Assembly: GCA_002964805.2 (NCBI GenBank)
Contig: PUDQ02000010.1
Coordinates: 1,116,001-1,180,000, forward strand
Length of the DNA: 64,000 nucleotides
Source: Trametes villosa
Lineage: Eukaryota > Basidiomycota > Agaricomycetes > Polyporales > Polyporaceae
Reading direction: 5' to 3'
A program made the translations under genes and the position numbers. This document shows positions 1-13,616 of this stretch, piece by piece. Every line of letters begins with the position of its first letter. Positions within the stretch are counted from its first letter, which is position 1. Below the pieces are notes generated by a model that was given only the letters and a program-made list of their open reading frames with translations, made no database searches and was not told the DNA's origin.

Positions 1-1776
1 TATGCCTCGGAGAAGGGCGACTGCACGAAGACTTGCAGGGGACGCGCACACATACTCAAGGGGGACCTTGGCTTCGATGGGCCGCGCGGAGAACAAGAGA
101 GAGGCTACAGTGAAGTGCGCCAAAATACGTATACATGAATGTGGCAGAACGATGAGCACGATAAGGGGGGGTGTTTGAAACGGGGTGTACGCGCAAGGGG
201 AAAGGACAAAGGGGGCGAGGTGAATGCACAGTGCTTTCATCGCGGATGCAGAACCAGGCGACCGGTGGAGGCACATAGCGGGACATACCTGTAGGACTCG
301 GATAACCTCAACTCGTCAACGGCGCCCCTCGACTCCTTGGAGACCTGCGGGAGTAGCTGACCGTGCCCAGGTCGTACCCGAGTATTGCAGGCAGGGGCGG
401 TGGTGAGGGGCGTCGCGCGGCTGTAGCCCCTGTGCTGACAGTCGAATGGCGCAGAGCTAGTGCGCAATATCCAGAGCAGAGGGTAGGGCAGCCATCGAAG
501 GGGAGGAAGGTGAGCGCGAGAAAGCTGATACGAGGCGAGTGACGAAGGGAATGAGGAGAGACAGCGCGATCGAGATGAAAAAGCGGGGGTGGCACTGCTA
601 AGGCACAGCGAGCGATGATCGATCGAACGGATCCGAGGCTCCGGAGCACCGGCGGCGCTGAAGCTGGTCGGCGATCACGCAGCACGCCAGATGATCGTAT
701 TCCGAATCCCCCACACTCACTTGCGCTTCAAATCTTCCCTGGGGACAGCAGATACTTCTGGATCTCGTCATCGATGTCAACCGCGCTATACTGGGCGAGA
801 AACTACTCCGGGAACGAATACGGCTCACTATCTACCTAAACAAGCGTGCCATCTTCGAGAACTGCAACCGGGCCTGCGGCGGACAATGCCACACTGGTAG
901 TGCCGCGACGCTGGTACGTCATCGGGCTCGTTATACGTATGTATAGCATACGAGATGGTTAGTGGAGAGCGATGGTGCTGTGCAGCGCGCTGAGGTGAGT
1001 GTCAGTCCACAGGTGCTCGGGTTGCGTGGACGGTATGTGCTGTAGTGAGGCGGCAAGCTCCTCGCCCGCAGCCGGGTAGGTATGGATCACCGTAGCGCAA
1101 ATCTCCACCGGGCCTTTAGAGCTCACCGCCAAGTCTGACGGCGGATGTAGCTCACGTTGGACGTGCACGCTGCGATCGACGGCGCATACGCCAACACTGG
1201 TAAGCTCCGCCCTACGCTGCGCAGGCGGGCCAGGGCGCTCTCGCCGTAGAGAAGATGCCAGATGCGCTGCGAGGGGGCGGCGCCATCTCGCTCAAGGTGA
1301 TGTACGGTGCTTAACTAGTGGGGACGTCCGCAATCCGAGTCCTACAGGAGGGCGGCGCGGGGAAGGCGAGCGCCACGCTGAAGTGCACGGCAAGCGTGCG
1401 CTCGTCGCGATCGACTTGCCCGCGCCCCCGTCCGGGGTGGCAGTGAGTCCATCTCATCCTGTACCTGCTGTATGCTGGCGCTGATCACGGAGTACAGGTG
1501 CGTCGCGCAGACCTACTCTCGCAGCCGGAGCACGACGTCGACTCGCAGGTAGTCCTCGTCGCCGTCGACCGCGGAGCGCCTTCGCGCAATTGAAGCCCGA
1601 AGTGTTGCCGCGCGCGGAGATCCTCTTGTCTGGTCTCGGGACTGAGGAGGACCGTGGCGTGGACGTCTCGCCATTTACGGCCTTCATTGTGGGTGCACGC
1701 GTGTTCTCGAGGCGCAAGGACACGCGGACGCGTGGATTGGTTGCGCAACCGCGGAAAGCCTAGCTAATATAGGCCG
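1..1776. other. no gene recognised
   Basis: Only short overlapping open frames on both strands, none with a recognisable domain or a consistent chain of splice sites. I see no RNA gene or repeat here. Confidence 0.5.
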
Positions 1777-2448
1777 ATGCTATTGGGGGACAATGAAAGC
1801 AAACAGAGTGGACGCAGACGCGATTTGCTTGTACTAGACGAGGAGTCTGTCGCTATGTCGGAAGAGGAGGAAGAGTTCGTGGACGCGATGTTGACCTGGG
1901 GCTCGTACTATATCCAACGCTACTCTCGCATGCCATACATCGGAAACTACTTCGAGGAAGCGCACTCCGGAGAGCCCGCCTCGAAAGAGTCGATGCGCCT
2001 CATCGGTTTCGCGAAGGCCGTGGCGTGGCGGTATGCAGACCTGGATATCAAGCACACGATTTCAAACGACCTCCCCGGTTCGAACACGCTACACGAGCTG
2101 ACAGAACTCCTCGGCCCACCCAAATGGTACATGGCGCTTGACTCTGCTTTCAGGGATGACATTTGGCGTCGCCTGCAGAGCGGGGAATTCCAGAAGGAGG
2201 CGGGCATGCCAATGGACAAGACGCTGGAAAAGCCTACGACTGCCCAGGTACGCCCTACGACATGCCACACATGTACCGACGAGACTGAATATACCTCTCC
2301 CGACAGTGCCCTATCACTGCAGCGGTATACAAGTGATACAACTCGGGAGACGCTCTATATCCTCTCGAAACCCGAAACGATATTTGTGTGCATCTTGAAC
2401 GATGATTTGGTCTACGTTCACTTGTGTCGCCAGAGAAGTGGTCGATGA
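1777..2448 (+). CDS. hypothetical protein (weak gene call)
   Basis: An open frame of 223 codons. A more natural start is the ATG at 1852-1854, which begins an acidic stretch (MSEEEEEF). The middle part, with aromatic and charged residues around GSYYIQRYSRMPYIG and ELTELLGPPKWYMALD, has the composition of real protein. The tail after codon ~150 does not: a GTACGC donor follows the codons for TTAQ, so the true exon probably ends near 2247 and the downstream exon was not resolved. The family is not recognised. Confidence 0.4.
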   Translation: MLLGDNESKQSGRRRDLLVLDEESVAMSEEEEEFVDAMLTWGSYYIQRYSRMPYIGNYFEEAHSGEPASKESMRLIGFAKAVAWRYADLDIKHTISNDLPGSNTLHELTELLGPPKWYMALDSAFRDDIWRRLQSGEFQKEAGMPMDKTLEKPTTAQVRPTTCHTCTDETEYTSPDSALSLQRYTSDTTRETLYILSKPETIFVCILNDDLVYVHLCRQRSGR

Positions 2449-2801
2449 CGGCCGCCCTACGCGAGTCGCTAGTATCGTCAGAGGCTCGAGGCCTACGGGC
2501 ATGTTGAACGTCGTCGCTTCGCTGGGGCGGACATCCTGTGGTATGTGCATTCCGAACGCATTACTGATACAGTAAGTACATGATGAGGGTATGGGCGTGA
2601 TCATTGCTTGGAACAAGAACTGCATGGGGCGGGAATGTTTGAATGGGAGTGAGTCCGTCGGGATGGAAGAACAAACAGCAGGTAGTCGAAAGCAAGTGCA
2701 CGACTGGCGAAGACAGCAAGGGATGGCAAACGAGAAAGATCAAGCAAAGACATAGACACGGCAAGAAGGGAAGCACGAACGGGACGTGCAGCGAGCGTCG
2801 C

Positions 2802-5062
2802 TCACCGCCCCATCGCCATTGCAAGCTCAGAGCTCTGCGTCGCCCTCGACGAAGATGCGCCGTCAGAGGACGGCGCGAGTGTGCTCGGGCCCACAGCGCG
2901 CCGCTTCTGCTGCTGATGCATCGCGCGGCGCGCAGCTGCAACGGGGTTGTCCCACGCCTCTCTGGCAGGAGCGCGCGAGCGCAATCGTTCCTTACCCTTG
3001 CGATCCTGCGCGAGCACGACCTTCTCCGATCGGCTGGGCCGCTCGGTCGAGTGCGGAGACAGTGGCGTAAGAGGGGACGTAGGTACGTCCGAGCAGGACG
3101 CGTGCGGAGGCGAGAGGGAGCTGGAGCCAGAGGGCCCAGGCGCGGGGCTGCCCGGAAGGTTGGCGGTGTCGATGCGGACGTCCGCCTTCCCTTTGCCTTT
3201 GGGCTTTATGGAGGTGAGCAGGGCCGAGCCCGACGCCAGTGCCTCAACGCGGGCTGCGCGGGTCCCGCGCTTGTGCTGTCCGCGGCGCGACTCCTTGGGG
3301 TACTCGCACACCAGGTCTCGGCGCGTGCATTGGCTGTAACACATCCATAGTCAGCACCGAACTGCGCAGCGGCACGGGAGCGCACTTACTTGCACCGACG
3401 CGGACCGCTGAGCGGCGGGGGCCCGCACGCGATCTTCCGCTCCCGACAGAATAGGCACGCCATGATCGGCTTCTTCTTCTCCGTCTCGCGGCCCTCCGCC
3501 TCGCCCTCGCCCCCCTTGTGCATGTTCAGGCGGAATATCGCCTGGCCCGTGGGCAGGTTCGCGCCCTCGGAGGCACTGGCCTTGCCGCTGGATCCGGGCA
3601 TCGGCCCGCCGGAGCCTACTGTGCCACCGGACAGCGTGAGTAGGCGGGACATCGGGGGCATGAGCGCGTCTGCGGGACGGGTACCCGAGGAGGACGCGAG
3701 CGCGTCGGGGAAATGGGGGAAGGGGTAGTCGACGGCCGGAGGTGGGGAAGGCGGGTGCGCAGCTGGAGGGTTCTTGCGAGGACGCCCTCGCGGTCGCTTT
3801 TGGATGACTGGGGCCACGGCAGCTTTTGGGGAGGGGATACTGGAAGGCTCCGGCTCGATCTTCACGAGTGATGGGGGTGACATGGTGGACGACGACGGTT
3901 GCGATGCCTCGGGTGGCGGATGAGGCGGAAGGAGAGAACCCATTGGGGGAGGCGAGGGTGCGCGTTGTTGATTCGCTGGTGGAGGTGCGGGAAGCGCGGC
4001 GTGAGGTGGAGGTGTAACGGGAGTGATGGCCCCCTCGAGAGTGTAACTCCTTGTCGTCGACGGCAGCGAGTACATAGGGTGGTGCACCGGAGGACATGGC
4101 TGAGGTAGCGTGGCGTACTCCATCGACGTAGGACCCCCTACCGTGTACGGTAGGTACTGCTGTGAGACAGATGCGGTGTCGATGAACAGCTCTTCCGGCT
4201 GCATGGTGTACATCTGCGTGCAAGTCAGCGTTCAAGTCGATGGATGGGGTGGAGAGGCGATGGAGGAACAGAAGTAAGAGACGCACCTGTGGATATTCCC
4301 AGCTCTCCTGCTTGCAGTTGTACATGTCCATCTCGATCGATCCCGCCCCGTCGGCATTCACCGGTGGTAGTGATGGTACCGGCAGGTTATAAACCCCTTG
4401 CTCATCGTCGTCCATCCACACCATCTCCTCTTCCGCTCCCTGCTCGTGCTTGACTGGGACATGCTCGGGCGAGGTGGTGGCAGGAGGGTGAGAGACGTAT
4501 GAGGCGTCGTCATACGACGCCGGGCGCTGTCCGGGAAGATCGGGTCAGCATCCGCATACAGGGAGACGAAAAAGCGAAGAGCGTCGACAATCAAATGGAA
4601 CCAACCACGTACCGGTGAGTGTACGTACTCCTCGTGCCGCGCATCTTGCGAAAACTGGGGTCCATGTGGGGGAGCGAGCGCGTATGGAACCGACGAGAAC
4701 GCGCTACCCTGAGCGGGGTCGAACGCTGACAGGGCGCTGGAATGGCGCGATGGGGAGAGAGCGTCGACTAGTTGCGCGGGTACGTCCTCCCGAGGATCGT
4801 GGTAGGCCCGAGGGGCGGCCGCGGGTCTTGGGAGGTGACCGTTGACCCCGGGAAATTGACGAGCGTGGCGGACATCTACGAACTGCGACGCGCTCGTAGA
4901 TGTGCGCCTCGATTGGACGAAAGCCCCCGAGTTGTCGTAAAACTGGTCCATCTGCGGGTGTGTTTGGGCGCGTCCTCGCGCAGCAACCTTAGCCTCGAGA
5001 GATGAGGGGAACTGGAAGAGAGGGAGGTTCATGTTGGAGGCGCGCGAGAGGGCTGAGATCAT
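2802..5062 (-). CDS. Zn(II)2Cys6 transcription factor with AT-hook
   Basis: A four-exon gene encoding 681 aa: exons 5062-4613, 4526-4287, 4213-3390 and 3333-2802, with introns of 86, 73 and 56 bp. The fungal binuclear zinc cluster lies at about residues 483-514, with cysteines at 483, 486, 493, 504, 507 and 514 (spacing 2-6-10-2-6). The last intron splits it between the fourth and fifth cysteines, which supports the splice. An AT-hook core (KRPRGRPRK) sits at about 369-377. The rest is Pro/Ser/Ala-rich low complexity, with Q/Y-rich stretches that could be activation regions. It is presumably a nuclear DNA-binding regulator; its targets cannot be inferred. The zinc cluster lies late in the protein, whereas most fungal members carry it near the N-terminus. 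No fungal-specific middle homology domain was seen. Confidence 0.88.
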
Positions 5063-8000
5063 CGCGGATCGGGCGCCACGCGAGCTAAACTGCTGATGGA
5101 GAGGATCGCGGAGGCAAAATCTCGCGGGCGGACGGGAGGAGAGGCGGGGAGGGGCGCGATCCCCCTCAGGGGGATACTTATGGGCATGGGTGGGCAGAAT
5201 CGAAGCTAGCGTGCTCGCGCGAGCAGAGACACGTGTGGGTGTTCGTGCTAGCAGGCGATTCGCGATTCGGGCGGCAGAGACATGTCTTTTCGCAGGTGCG
5301 CATCTCGGGCCTAAGCCATCTTTGGCGGGCGCGTCGCAGCCCTATCGCCCCCACGGTTGTGCAATCTTCCCTTTCATCCTTGCGCGCGTCCCTGACTCTG
5401 TCCCTGTATAGCATCGCTACCGACAATCTCGCGAGCCCTACGGGCTCCCAGTCCTACGTCTGTGACTCTCGTCTCCCCGCGCTCTCTCAGCATTGCTCGG
5501 CTGCCTTGGTCGACGTCGCTCCAGCTCCTACCTGCTCTCGGCCGGCTTGCTCGCCAAGGCCCGGGTGCTTGATCAATGGGACACTGCTCGCCCCGGTATT
5601 CAAATTCTCTCCAAACGTCATATGACGTTGAGCCTCGCGCCGGAAAGCCGCTCCCCTTGTACGTCCTGTATGTCGGGTTCTCTATCAGGTTCGTCGCGTC
5701 CACGTGGCAGCTTATGCCGTGTCGGCTGGCGCAGGCATTCAATTCATTGACCGTATAGACGCGCTTGTGGATATGCTACTAACTGATTTACCGCCTGGCC
5801 GTGGGCCATCTGCACCCGTGTTCGCAGCCGCGCTATGAGCTAAACTTTACATAGGTATGTTCGCCTCGCGTTTTGCCTCTTCTTCCTCGGATCCAACAGG
5901 ACATCACCTAGGAAGCCACACATTAACTCCGGAGTCACTGGATGCGATCGAATCGATCCCGCTGAGAGTGATTCGTCCGCACACTGCGTGTTCAACTGAC
6001 GCGCGCAGCTCTTTCGATTCCAGGTTCCTCACAACGGCGGATGGGCGCGCGTCCGACAGGTACCCGTCTTGCGCGCGATCCTCCGCCAATTGTGGCGTTT
6101 TCGACCGCCCGGGCTGCACAGTGAGTGTAGCTTGTTGGACGTCTGCTTGCATGCGATGGGTGCACTCACGTTGGTTAACCTCCGCACAGGACGTTGCATG
6201 CCAATCAGAGCCCAATTCCGGGCTGCACGTCACTGGTGACTAGGCGTACGACATCGCACCGCGTTCTGTTCAATGGACGTCGAATCGAGTAGGCGTTGTA
6301 ACGTACGCGCGTGATTAGCATGGGGATCGCGTGTGAGGACGTCCAGGGCCACACCAGGTAATAACGCCTCATCGGGCTGATCAGTGCTGATTGAGCTGAA
6401 CCTTCCAGGTGCGTGACTGTGTGCATCGTCCGTGCGATGGCACTCACACTGGTGATTCACAACTCCCATCGAATCAATGTCGAAGAACATACAGACCGGC
6501 GCTCTACACGGCTCGCGAGTCAGATTACTTGCCCCTCTGGGGGTTCAGCCTTATGCCTGAACATCGTACGCCCGCGCGCCCCCTTCGCAGTCGCCGCGCA
6601 CCCCGTCTGACAGCGACCCTCATCTCAAGGACAACACCTTCAAAGTTTTACGGACCCAGCGCTTGCCCGCGATGGACACTGCGGCATCAGCGACGTCTGC
6701 CGTTACGAGATGCGACGACACCGTCTCCGTTCTATGACCCTCCAGACTAGTTCTGCCCCCAGACAGGCGGACTTCGCGGGGAGATGGCTGCACGTGCACA
6801 CAGCCCCGGCGGCCGCACCCCGACCGTGCGGTTTGTATTTGAGGGACCGCGATCCATCGTGAGCAGTACAAGGCACTCTTCGCGAGCTGATTCCCCTCGC
6901 ACGCCGCGCCCTGCAGGCCACACAGCGTCCGTCCACTCTGCAAGCCCGCGCCGCGACATCTCCAGCTGATATCACCTCGCGGCCGCCCACGAGACCGCCC
7001 CGAACTCCGGTCATCCCCGCCCCATCCCCCATCTTTCATACGCAGGACAGTAAGTCCACCACCCGCCCTCGCGCCTTCACGCCCATGTCGCTGCGCCCCT
7101 CCTTCCCACCCACATCAGGCTCGCTAGAACCAGAACCAGAACCGCAGACGGCACGAATGAGGGTGTGAAGCACGCCGGCACGCCCAGGGGGCGCTTCTCC
7201 GGAACTGGGGCGCCCGCGCGCGTAGGCGGGCTGGAGGCAGGATGCCCCCATATATGGCACGGTTGCGCTACTGCGCCGGGGCGGGGATACGCCTGCCGCC
7301 CGCCCGCGCAGGCTTGACGGGTCGCACACGCTGCCTTCGCGTTCGCGCGCGCGGGGTGCACATACATGATTGACGTCGTGCATTCATCGTGCGGTCACTG
7401 GGCGTCAAAGCTAATATTCTCCTTGAACATCGAGTGATTTGTTCAAGTAGGGACCAAATAATCGCGGCATTATTGCCGCGAAGTTCGAGCAATTTGCGAG
7501 GGCATAGTCCAAATAAACATGGGATTTTCGCTACATATTCTTGCACTTGCCCGCCTACTGCCCACCGCTCCACCCCGCCCCCGCCCGCCCGCCCGCGCTC
7601 GCGGTCGGGGCTCTACACAGAACCAGCGCAGCACGCACGCACTCGAGAACAATTGCAACACATCGTGCGAGATGTCAAGCTTGCATGGGCATCATAGTGA
7701 TTGAGTTCACAAGACCGAATTAGTAAATAGGAGCACCATCTCCGAGGTGGACATAGCAGGGCTATTGCCGCCTTGATCAACATGATACTCTGCTACACTT
7801 CGACGTTAGAGCGAGGAGCGTATATACAGCACACGGCCGCCTATGATTGACACGAAGGCCAGTTTAGAATGTGTGAAACGTCAGAGCGGGAGGAAGACAT
7901 ACCCCGCAATGGAAACAAGCTCGCGAGCGCACTCCCGACGCTCACATCTCTCTCTCTCACCCTTGCATCGCCGCCAGGAACCGCCCAGCGATGGTGAGCT

Positions 8001-8304
8001 GTCTGCAAATCTGATCAACGGCCCCAAACCACTGGAGAGGCAGATCAGCCACCGTCGAAATGAGTGCGTCAAGCCACTTCCAGAGGTCCCACCAGCATCG
8101 CGACAACACCGGTGACATCTGCCAGCACATCGTGTGCTCAAATGCCCGGGGCCCGCGGGTTCCTCAACCCTTTCCCAAGCCAAGGCTCTGGAGATCTAGC
8201 AGGTGCGGAGGACCCACAGCTAGGGGCGGTGCTGCATCTACTGGTGGGGGTCATAGCGGCTAGTATGCCGGCTTGAGGTAGCGTGGAGGGCAGGTGCAGG
8301 CTCG
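5063..8304. other. no gene recognised
   Basis: Upstream region of the zinc-cluster gene and following sequence. It holds only short overlapping frames without domains or joinable exons. A small perfect palindrome (core CGCGGCAttaTTGCCGCG, near 7462-7480) is the only structure noted. Confidence 0.5.
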
Positions 8305-8506
8305 GTGACCACGGGCACTGACGCAGATGCAGGCGCATTGTGCGCTAGTGTGTTGTGCGCTGACACGAGCGCAGGCGGGGTATTCGCTGTCACGAGCGGG
8401 GGGGCAGTGTTGAGCGAGAGCGCGGCGTTGAGTGCGGGCGTGGTGTTGAGCAAGGGCACAGCACTGAACGCGGATGCACCGGGCGTGGTGTCGGGCACAG
8501 GCGCGG
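8305..8506 (-). repeat. degenerate tandem repeat, left part of split array
   Basis: Imperfect repeats of about 24-33 bp. On the minus strand they read as an open Ala/Thr/Pro/Asn-rich repeat (units like TTPALNAALSLN). The same kind of repeat resumes at 15404 on the far side of the LTR retrotransposon, in the same frame. The element therefore split one array. Whether the array is part of a real gene is unclear. Confidence 0.6.
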
Positions 8507-8823
8507 TGTAACAGCTGGCGGGCAGGCAGGCGGGCAGATCGGGCACGGAGGGCGAGCGAGGGGAAAGCCAGCGGTGACTGGTGTTGGTCAGACGGAGAGA
8601 TATAAACGGGGCGCGAGGCGGGTAGCTACAGGGTCCGGGTAGGTACAGGAGGCCGAGCAGCATGGCGGCCGATGGTGGCTGAAGGGCGAGGAGCGGACGT
8701 CCGGTACAATGTACGAGAAAGAAAAGGTAATCTAATCTAATCTAAGCCGTTACTATCCGAAAGAGACCGTGGCCCGAAGGCCCAAACCCGAGGGCTCGTG
8801 TAACGTGCGCGTGCACCGTTACA
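8507..8823 (-). repeat. 3' LTR of the gypsy element
   Basis: 317 bp, TGTAAC...GTTACA. It matches the right LTR with no gaps and about 12 substitutions, mostly transitions. It retains the TATA-like TTTATATC (coding strand), which reads TTTGTATC in the other LTR. Confidence 0.95.
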
Positions 8824-8838
8824 CTACCTCCTCCTCAA
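8824..8838 (-). other. polypurine tract
   Basis: On the element's coding strand the bases just before the 3' LTR read TTGAGGAGGAGGTAG. This purine run in the expected position would prime plus-strand DNA synthesis. Confidence 0.75.
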
Positions 8839-9421
8839 GGGAGGGCGCGACGCATGCGAGCGTGATCCCCAGCTAGTGGCTGGTGGCCTCGAGACTCGGA
8901 GCGCGCGGCGCGACACTGCACGCGCAGTTCCCGGCTGAAGACCGGCAACACCGCGCACGACAGCGCGCGACCTCGTTGCGGCGCATGTGTGATCCTGGTC
9001 TCAACACCCAGGCATCATGCGTCGGGACGGGGCGGCGGACGAGACACGCACCCCAAACGGAGCGTGGTCTGCGTCGGCGGCATGTAAGACACGCAGGGGT
9101 CTTCGCGGATGGGCGGCGGAGAGCGCGGGCGTGGAGCGGAGTGCGGGACGGCGGGGTGCGACGAGGAGGCGACGGGCAAAGCGGACGAGGTGGGCTGCGA
9201 AGGGATAGAAATAGAATGTTGTTATCGGATGTTTACTATACCACTTAACGGACATTGAATCAATTACTTACATTCACTATACACTTGTTTAGTCTGGTCT
9301 TCAAAGCGATCACATCTCTGACGCACATTAGGCGCCCAGCGGCCGCGCTCATCCTCGAGTGCGCCCGCTGTGCCACCTCTTCGTTCACTCCCACGGACAC
9401 TGAGCTAATCTATTTCTTTGT

Positions 9422-12400
9422 CTAGACCTCCCGCTCGTGCTCGTAACCACGCATAGAATTGTCAGTAGACGGCGTAATAGTATGTGCGGTGGAGTTGAAT
9501 AAAGTGTGCGGAGGTCGAGGAGCGCGAGGCTGGCGGTGGTGGAAATGCTCGAGGAGCTCGTTGGAAGTGGTGGGGAAGTCCGAAAGTGGTATCCAGGCGT
9601 TCTCGTCCTCGGAGAGACCCTGCCACCTTACGAGGTACTCGTAACGCTGGCCGAGTTTCCGAGAGTCGAGGACAGCTTTGAGCGCAAGCGGGGTAGAGTC
9701 GGAGATGTCGAGGCCGAAAGGAACAGGTTCAGAGGAAGCGTGGAAATCGGGAGAGGAATGGTAGGGTTTGAGAAGAGAGACGTGGAAGATAGGGTGGAGG
9801 CGAGAGAGGTAGGAAGGGAGAGAGAGCTTGTAGACGAGAGGAGAAAGAGCTTGTAGACGAGAGGAGAGAGTTGGGAATGAATGGGGAAGGGGCCGAGGTG
9901 GTGATGGTCGAGTTTTTCGGATGGACGAGTGGTCTTGATGTTGCGACGGAGGAGCCAGATGAGGTCGCCGGGCTTGTAGATGGGCGCAGCTAAAACGCGC
10001 CTGTTGTAGTTGCGAGCCTGGCATTCCTGGGCGTGCTTCAGCTCGGCGTGCAGCTCGTCATGAAGACAGCTAAGTCACGTTGCGAGATCAGCAGCGCCCG
10101 GGACGGAGACGGGGTCGGCAAGTCGAGGTTCGAAGCTGGGGTGGAAACCGTAGTTGGCGAAGAACGGGGACTGGTTGGTGGAGAGGTTGACGGCGTTGTT
10201 GAACGCAAACTCGGCGAGCGGGAGGTAATCGACCCAGTCGTCCTGCTGGTACAAGACGTACGTGCGCAGGTAGGTCTTGAGGGTCTGGTTCGTGCGTTCA
10301 GTGAGGCCGTCCGTCTGAGGGTGATAGGCGGTCGAGTGCTTGAGTTGGGTCTGCAAGTGCCGGGCGAGTTCGTGCCAGAACTGCGAGACGAACGTTGAGC
10401 CGCAGTCAGAGACGATAGAGTCGGGGACACCGTGATAGCGCACGATGCGGTCGAGGAAGAGCCAGGCGAGGCCAGGCGCGCCGAGCGTCTCGTTGCAGGG
10501 TACAAAACGTGCGTATCGCATCAAGCGATCGCACACAACCCATATCGAGTTGTACCCATGCGAGCGAGGAAGCTTGACAATGAAGTCCATCGTCAGCGCC
10601 TGCCATGGCCGGAGAGGGATGTCGAGGGGTTGGAGGAGGCCGGAGGGTTTGTGGCGAGGCATCTTGATCCTACTGCAGACGTCGCATGCGGCAACGTACT
10701 TGCAAACGTAGGTCGTGACGCCAGGCCACGAGTAGTCGCGCTTGACAGACGTGAGCTTGCGTCTGCGACCGGGGTGACCTGCGGGAAGAGAATCGTGCCG
10801 AAGGCGAAGGATGTCAGCGCGCAGGGGAAGCGGAATGAAAAGAAGCCCATTGTGGAAGACGAGATTGTCCTGGATGGCGAATGCTGAGTCTTTGCGCCAA
10901 ATCGTGTTGCACCACTCTTGGTCTGCGCGGATAGCGGTCTTGTAACACTCTTGAAACGCAGAGTGGTCGGCGGTGAGTGCTGTGATGGCGGCAACTTGAA
11001 TGGGCTTGCGTGCGGACGCAGCATCTTGCATGAATAGAGGTGCTGTGTGCGCAGGCGTCAGCAATACTTTGCGGTTCTCATGCAGGACGTCATCCCCCTC
11101 TCGAGGCGCAAAGTCCGCACGCTGAGAGGGTGCGTCTGCAGGGTTCTTCAAACCGAGTGAGTAGGACAACACAAAGTTGAACTCTGACAGGAACATAGAC
11201 CACCACGCTTGGCAGCGGTTCAAGACGCAAGAGGACATGAAATACTCAAGGTTTTTGTGGTCCGACACAACCGAGATGGGCGCGTCGGTGCCGATGAGCC
11301 ACGCACGCATGTCGCGGAAAGACTCTACCACGGCGAGGAGTTCCTTGTTGTACACCTCGTAGTTGATCTCCGCGGGTGACAGCTTGCGGGAGAAGAATGC
11401 GATGGGGTGGAGGAGCCCGTCCGTGTCGGGTTAGTGGAGGACGCCGGCGATGGCGAAGTCGGGGGCATCCGTGGCGAGCATTGACGGGAGGCTGGGGTCA
11501 AAATGGCAGAGGACGGGCTCTGACAGGAACACACGCTTGAGGGACTCAAATGCATCAACGGAGTGTCCCGAGCAGTCTTCTTGGTGAGCCGGTTGAGAGG
11601 CACGATGATCCGTGCGTAATTGTCTATGAAGCAACAATAAAAGTTAGTGAAACCGAGGAAAAATTGAACGTCCCGCATCGAGGACGGGCGAGGCCGTGTG
11701 CATCTTGACACCGTCTGCTTTGATGAAGTATCCGAGATACTCGACCTCAGAGCGGTCGAACTCGCACTTCTTCGTATTTGCAAAGAGGCCGGCATCGCGC
11801 AAGCGCTCGAGCACAAGCTTGACGTGCTCGTTGTGTTCCTCCTGCGTGCGAGAGAATATAAGTATGTCGTCGATGTACACAACGCACACGACGTCGAGCA
11901 GGTCGCGTAGGGTGTCTTGGATGTATGCTTGAAAGGTGCCGGGGGCATTAGTCAAACTGAAGGGCATAACCGTGTACTCGAACAGTCCAAGATGCGTGCG
12001 GAACGCGGTCTTCCACTTGTCACCCTTGCGAATGCGGATAAGATTGAACACATTCTTGAGGTCGATGACGGAGAAAACCTTGCATCCTTGGACGCGATTG
12101 AGCAGGTCATCGAGGAGCAGGAGAGGATACCGATTCTTCTTCGTGATCGCGTTCAGACTGCAGTAGTCAACGCACAAGCACAACTCACCAGTCTTCTTGC
12201 GGACGAATAGGACAGGGGAGGCAGCAGACGAGGTAGAGCGGCGGATGAAGCCCTTGCGCAGGTTTTCCTCGACATAGTCGAAGAGTGTCTGCCGCTCGAG
12301 CGCGGAAAGGTGGTAGAGCGGGCCAAACGGCGGCTTCTGGTTGTCCTCGAGGTCGATGGACATGTCGAAACTGTCGCAATGCAGCGGCAGCTTCTTGATG

Positions 12401-13616
12401 TCAACAGGGGAAAAGACCGGAGCATAGCCATGATACTTCTCGGGCACGTGCTCAAGGAAGTCGGCGGGAGGCGGCGGCTCGGGGAGAGGGTCGGGAGTAG
12501 CAGCAGGTGAGGGCGGTGTAGCCGTGCTGGAGGCGTTGAGTCGAGCAGCCGCGATGGTGTAGCCAGAGGTGCCGAGTGGGTGATACCAGAGTGCGTCGCT
12601 CAGGTTGTTGCGGGCGAACTTGCGGAAGCGTCGTGAGCCAATCATGGAGATATCGAGTGGTGCGGACGGTGTGCTGGGAGTTGAAGGAGTGATGGGGAAT
12701 GGGAACGAGGGAGAGCTAGTGGAAACGAAAGGCGGTGTGGTTGCACGAAGACCGAGGCCCAAGCTTGCCATGGTGAGCGGGGCGCTGGACGCACCAAGAC
12801 CGGAGCCCTGGAGCGCAGACGCAGACAAGACGGGTGAAGACAGATGCACTTGACGAAGACCGGGGCCCAGGCCAGAGGCGAACGGAGACGAGGGTCAAAG
12901 AGCATGCTGGAAAGGGAGTGTTGTAGCAGACAGGAACAAGCGGCCTCGGGCGTGAGGCAGAGTCGCAGCTTGATCAGAGCGTGTGATGGAGTCGGGATGC
13001 GCGGTCATGAGAACGCGGCTGCGAAGACCGAGGCCCAAGCCAACTGACATCGAAGTTGACGCATGCAGAGACGAGACGAAAGCGGGCGGGGTGACCAGGC
13101 TTGCGCCATGGCCGAGGACGGAGGACGGGTGAACGGGGTTGGTACCGCAGCAGTTGAGTGCCAGCGAGCATTGGACCCAGTCGATAGACGGGTTGTGGCG
13201 TTGAAGCCAATCGAGACCTAGAATAATAGGATATGGTACGGAGACAACACCCAATGCGATCGTCTCCGAGTGAGCTTGTACGCGCAACGAGGCGACAACG
13301 TCATGAGTGACGAAGCCGGACGCTATCGGGCAGTCGTCAACCGCAGTGATCGGAACGGGCACATCCTTCAGACGGCGGGGGAGTCCATGTTGGTTCGCAA
13401 AAGAGAGAGAAATACAAGACACGGTGGCGCCCGAGTCGACGAGAGCGTATGTGCGGACAGTTTTTTGGTTAGGGAAAGAAAGAGAGATGGAGACGAAGAA
13501 ATGATCTGGAGAGAACGGGGAAGAGTGAATGTGAGATGAGAAACGGAAACGGGGGCGCCAGCAGGTCTGGGTATCCACACACCGTCCTTGAGACGGACAT
13601 GCTTCGGAGCCCCCAT
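9422..13616 (-). pseudogene. pol: degenerate pol (protease, RT, RNase H, integrase, chromodomain)
   Basis: Domains in order on the minus strand. Protease, about 13450-13190, has the catalytic VDSGAT. Reverse transcriptase, about 12450-11650, has the YIDD catalytic motif. RNase H follows at about 11560-11100. Integrase, about 10830-10075, has the H-H-C-C finger ending CDVCSRIK and the acidic core through VSDCGSTF and TERTNQTLKTYL. The chromodomain, about 9720-9480, contains YEYLVRWQGLSEDENAWIP. Lesions: an in-frame TGA at about 12895, frame changes near 11680 and 11565, a stop near 11431, and a frame change near 10075. A chromodomain after integrase places it among the chromoviruses, where it is thought to guide integration to modified chromatin. 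Confidence 0.92.
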
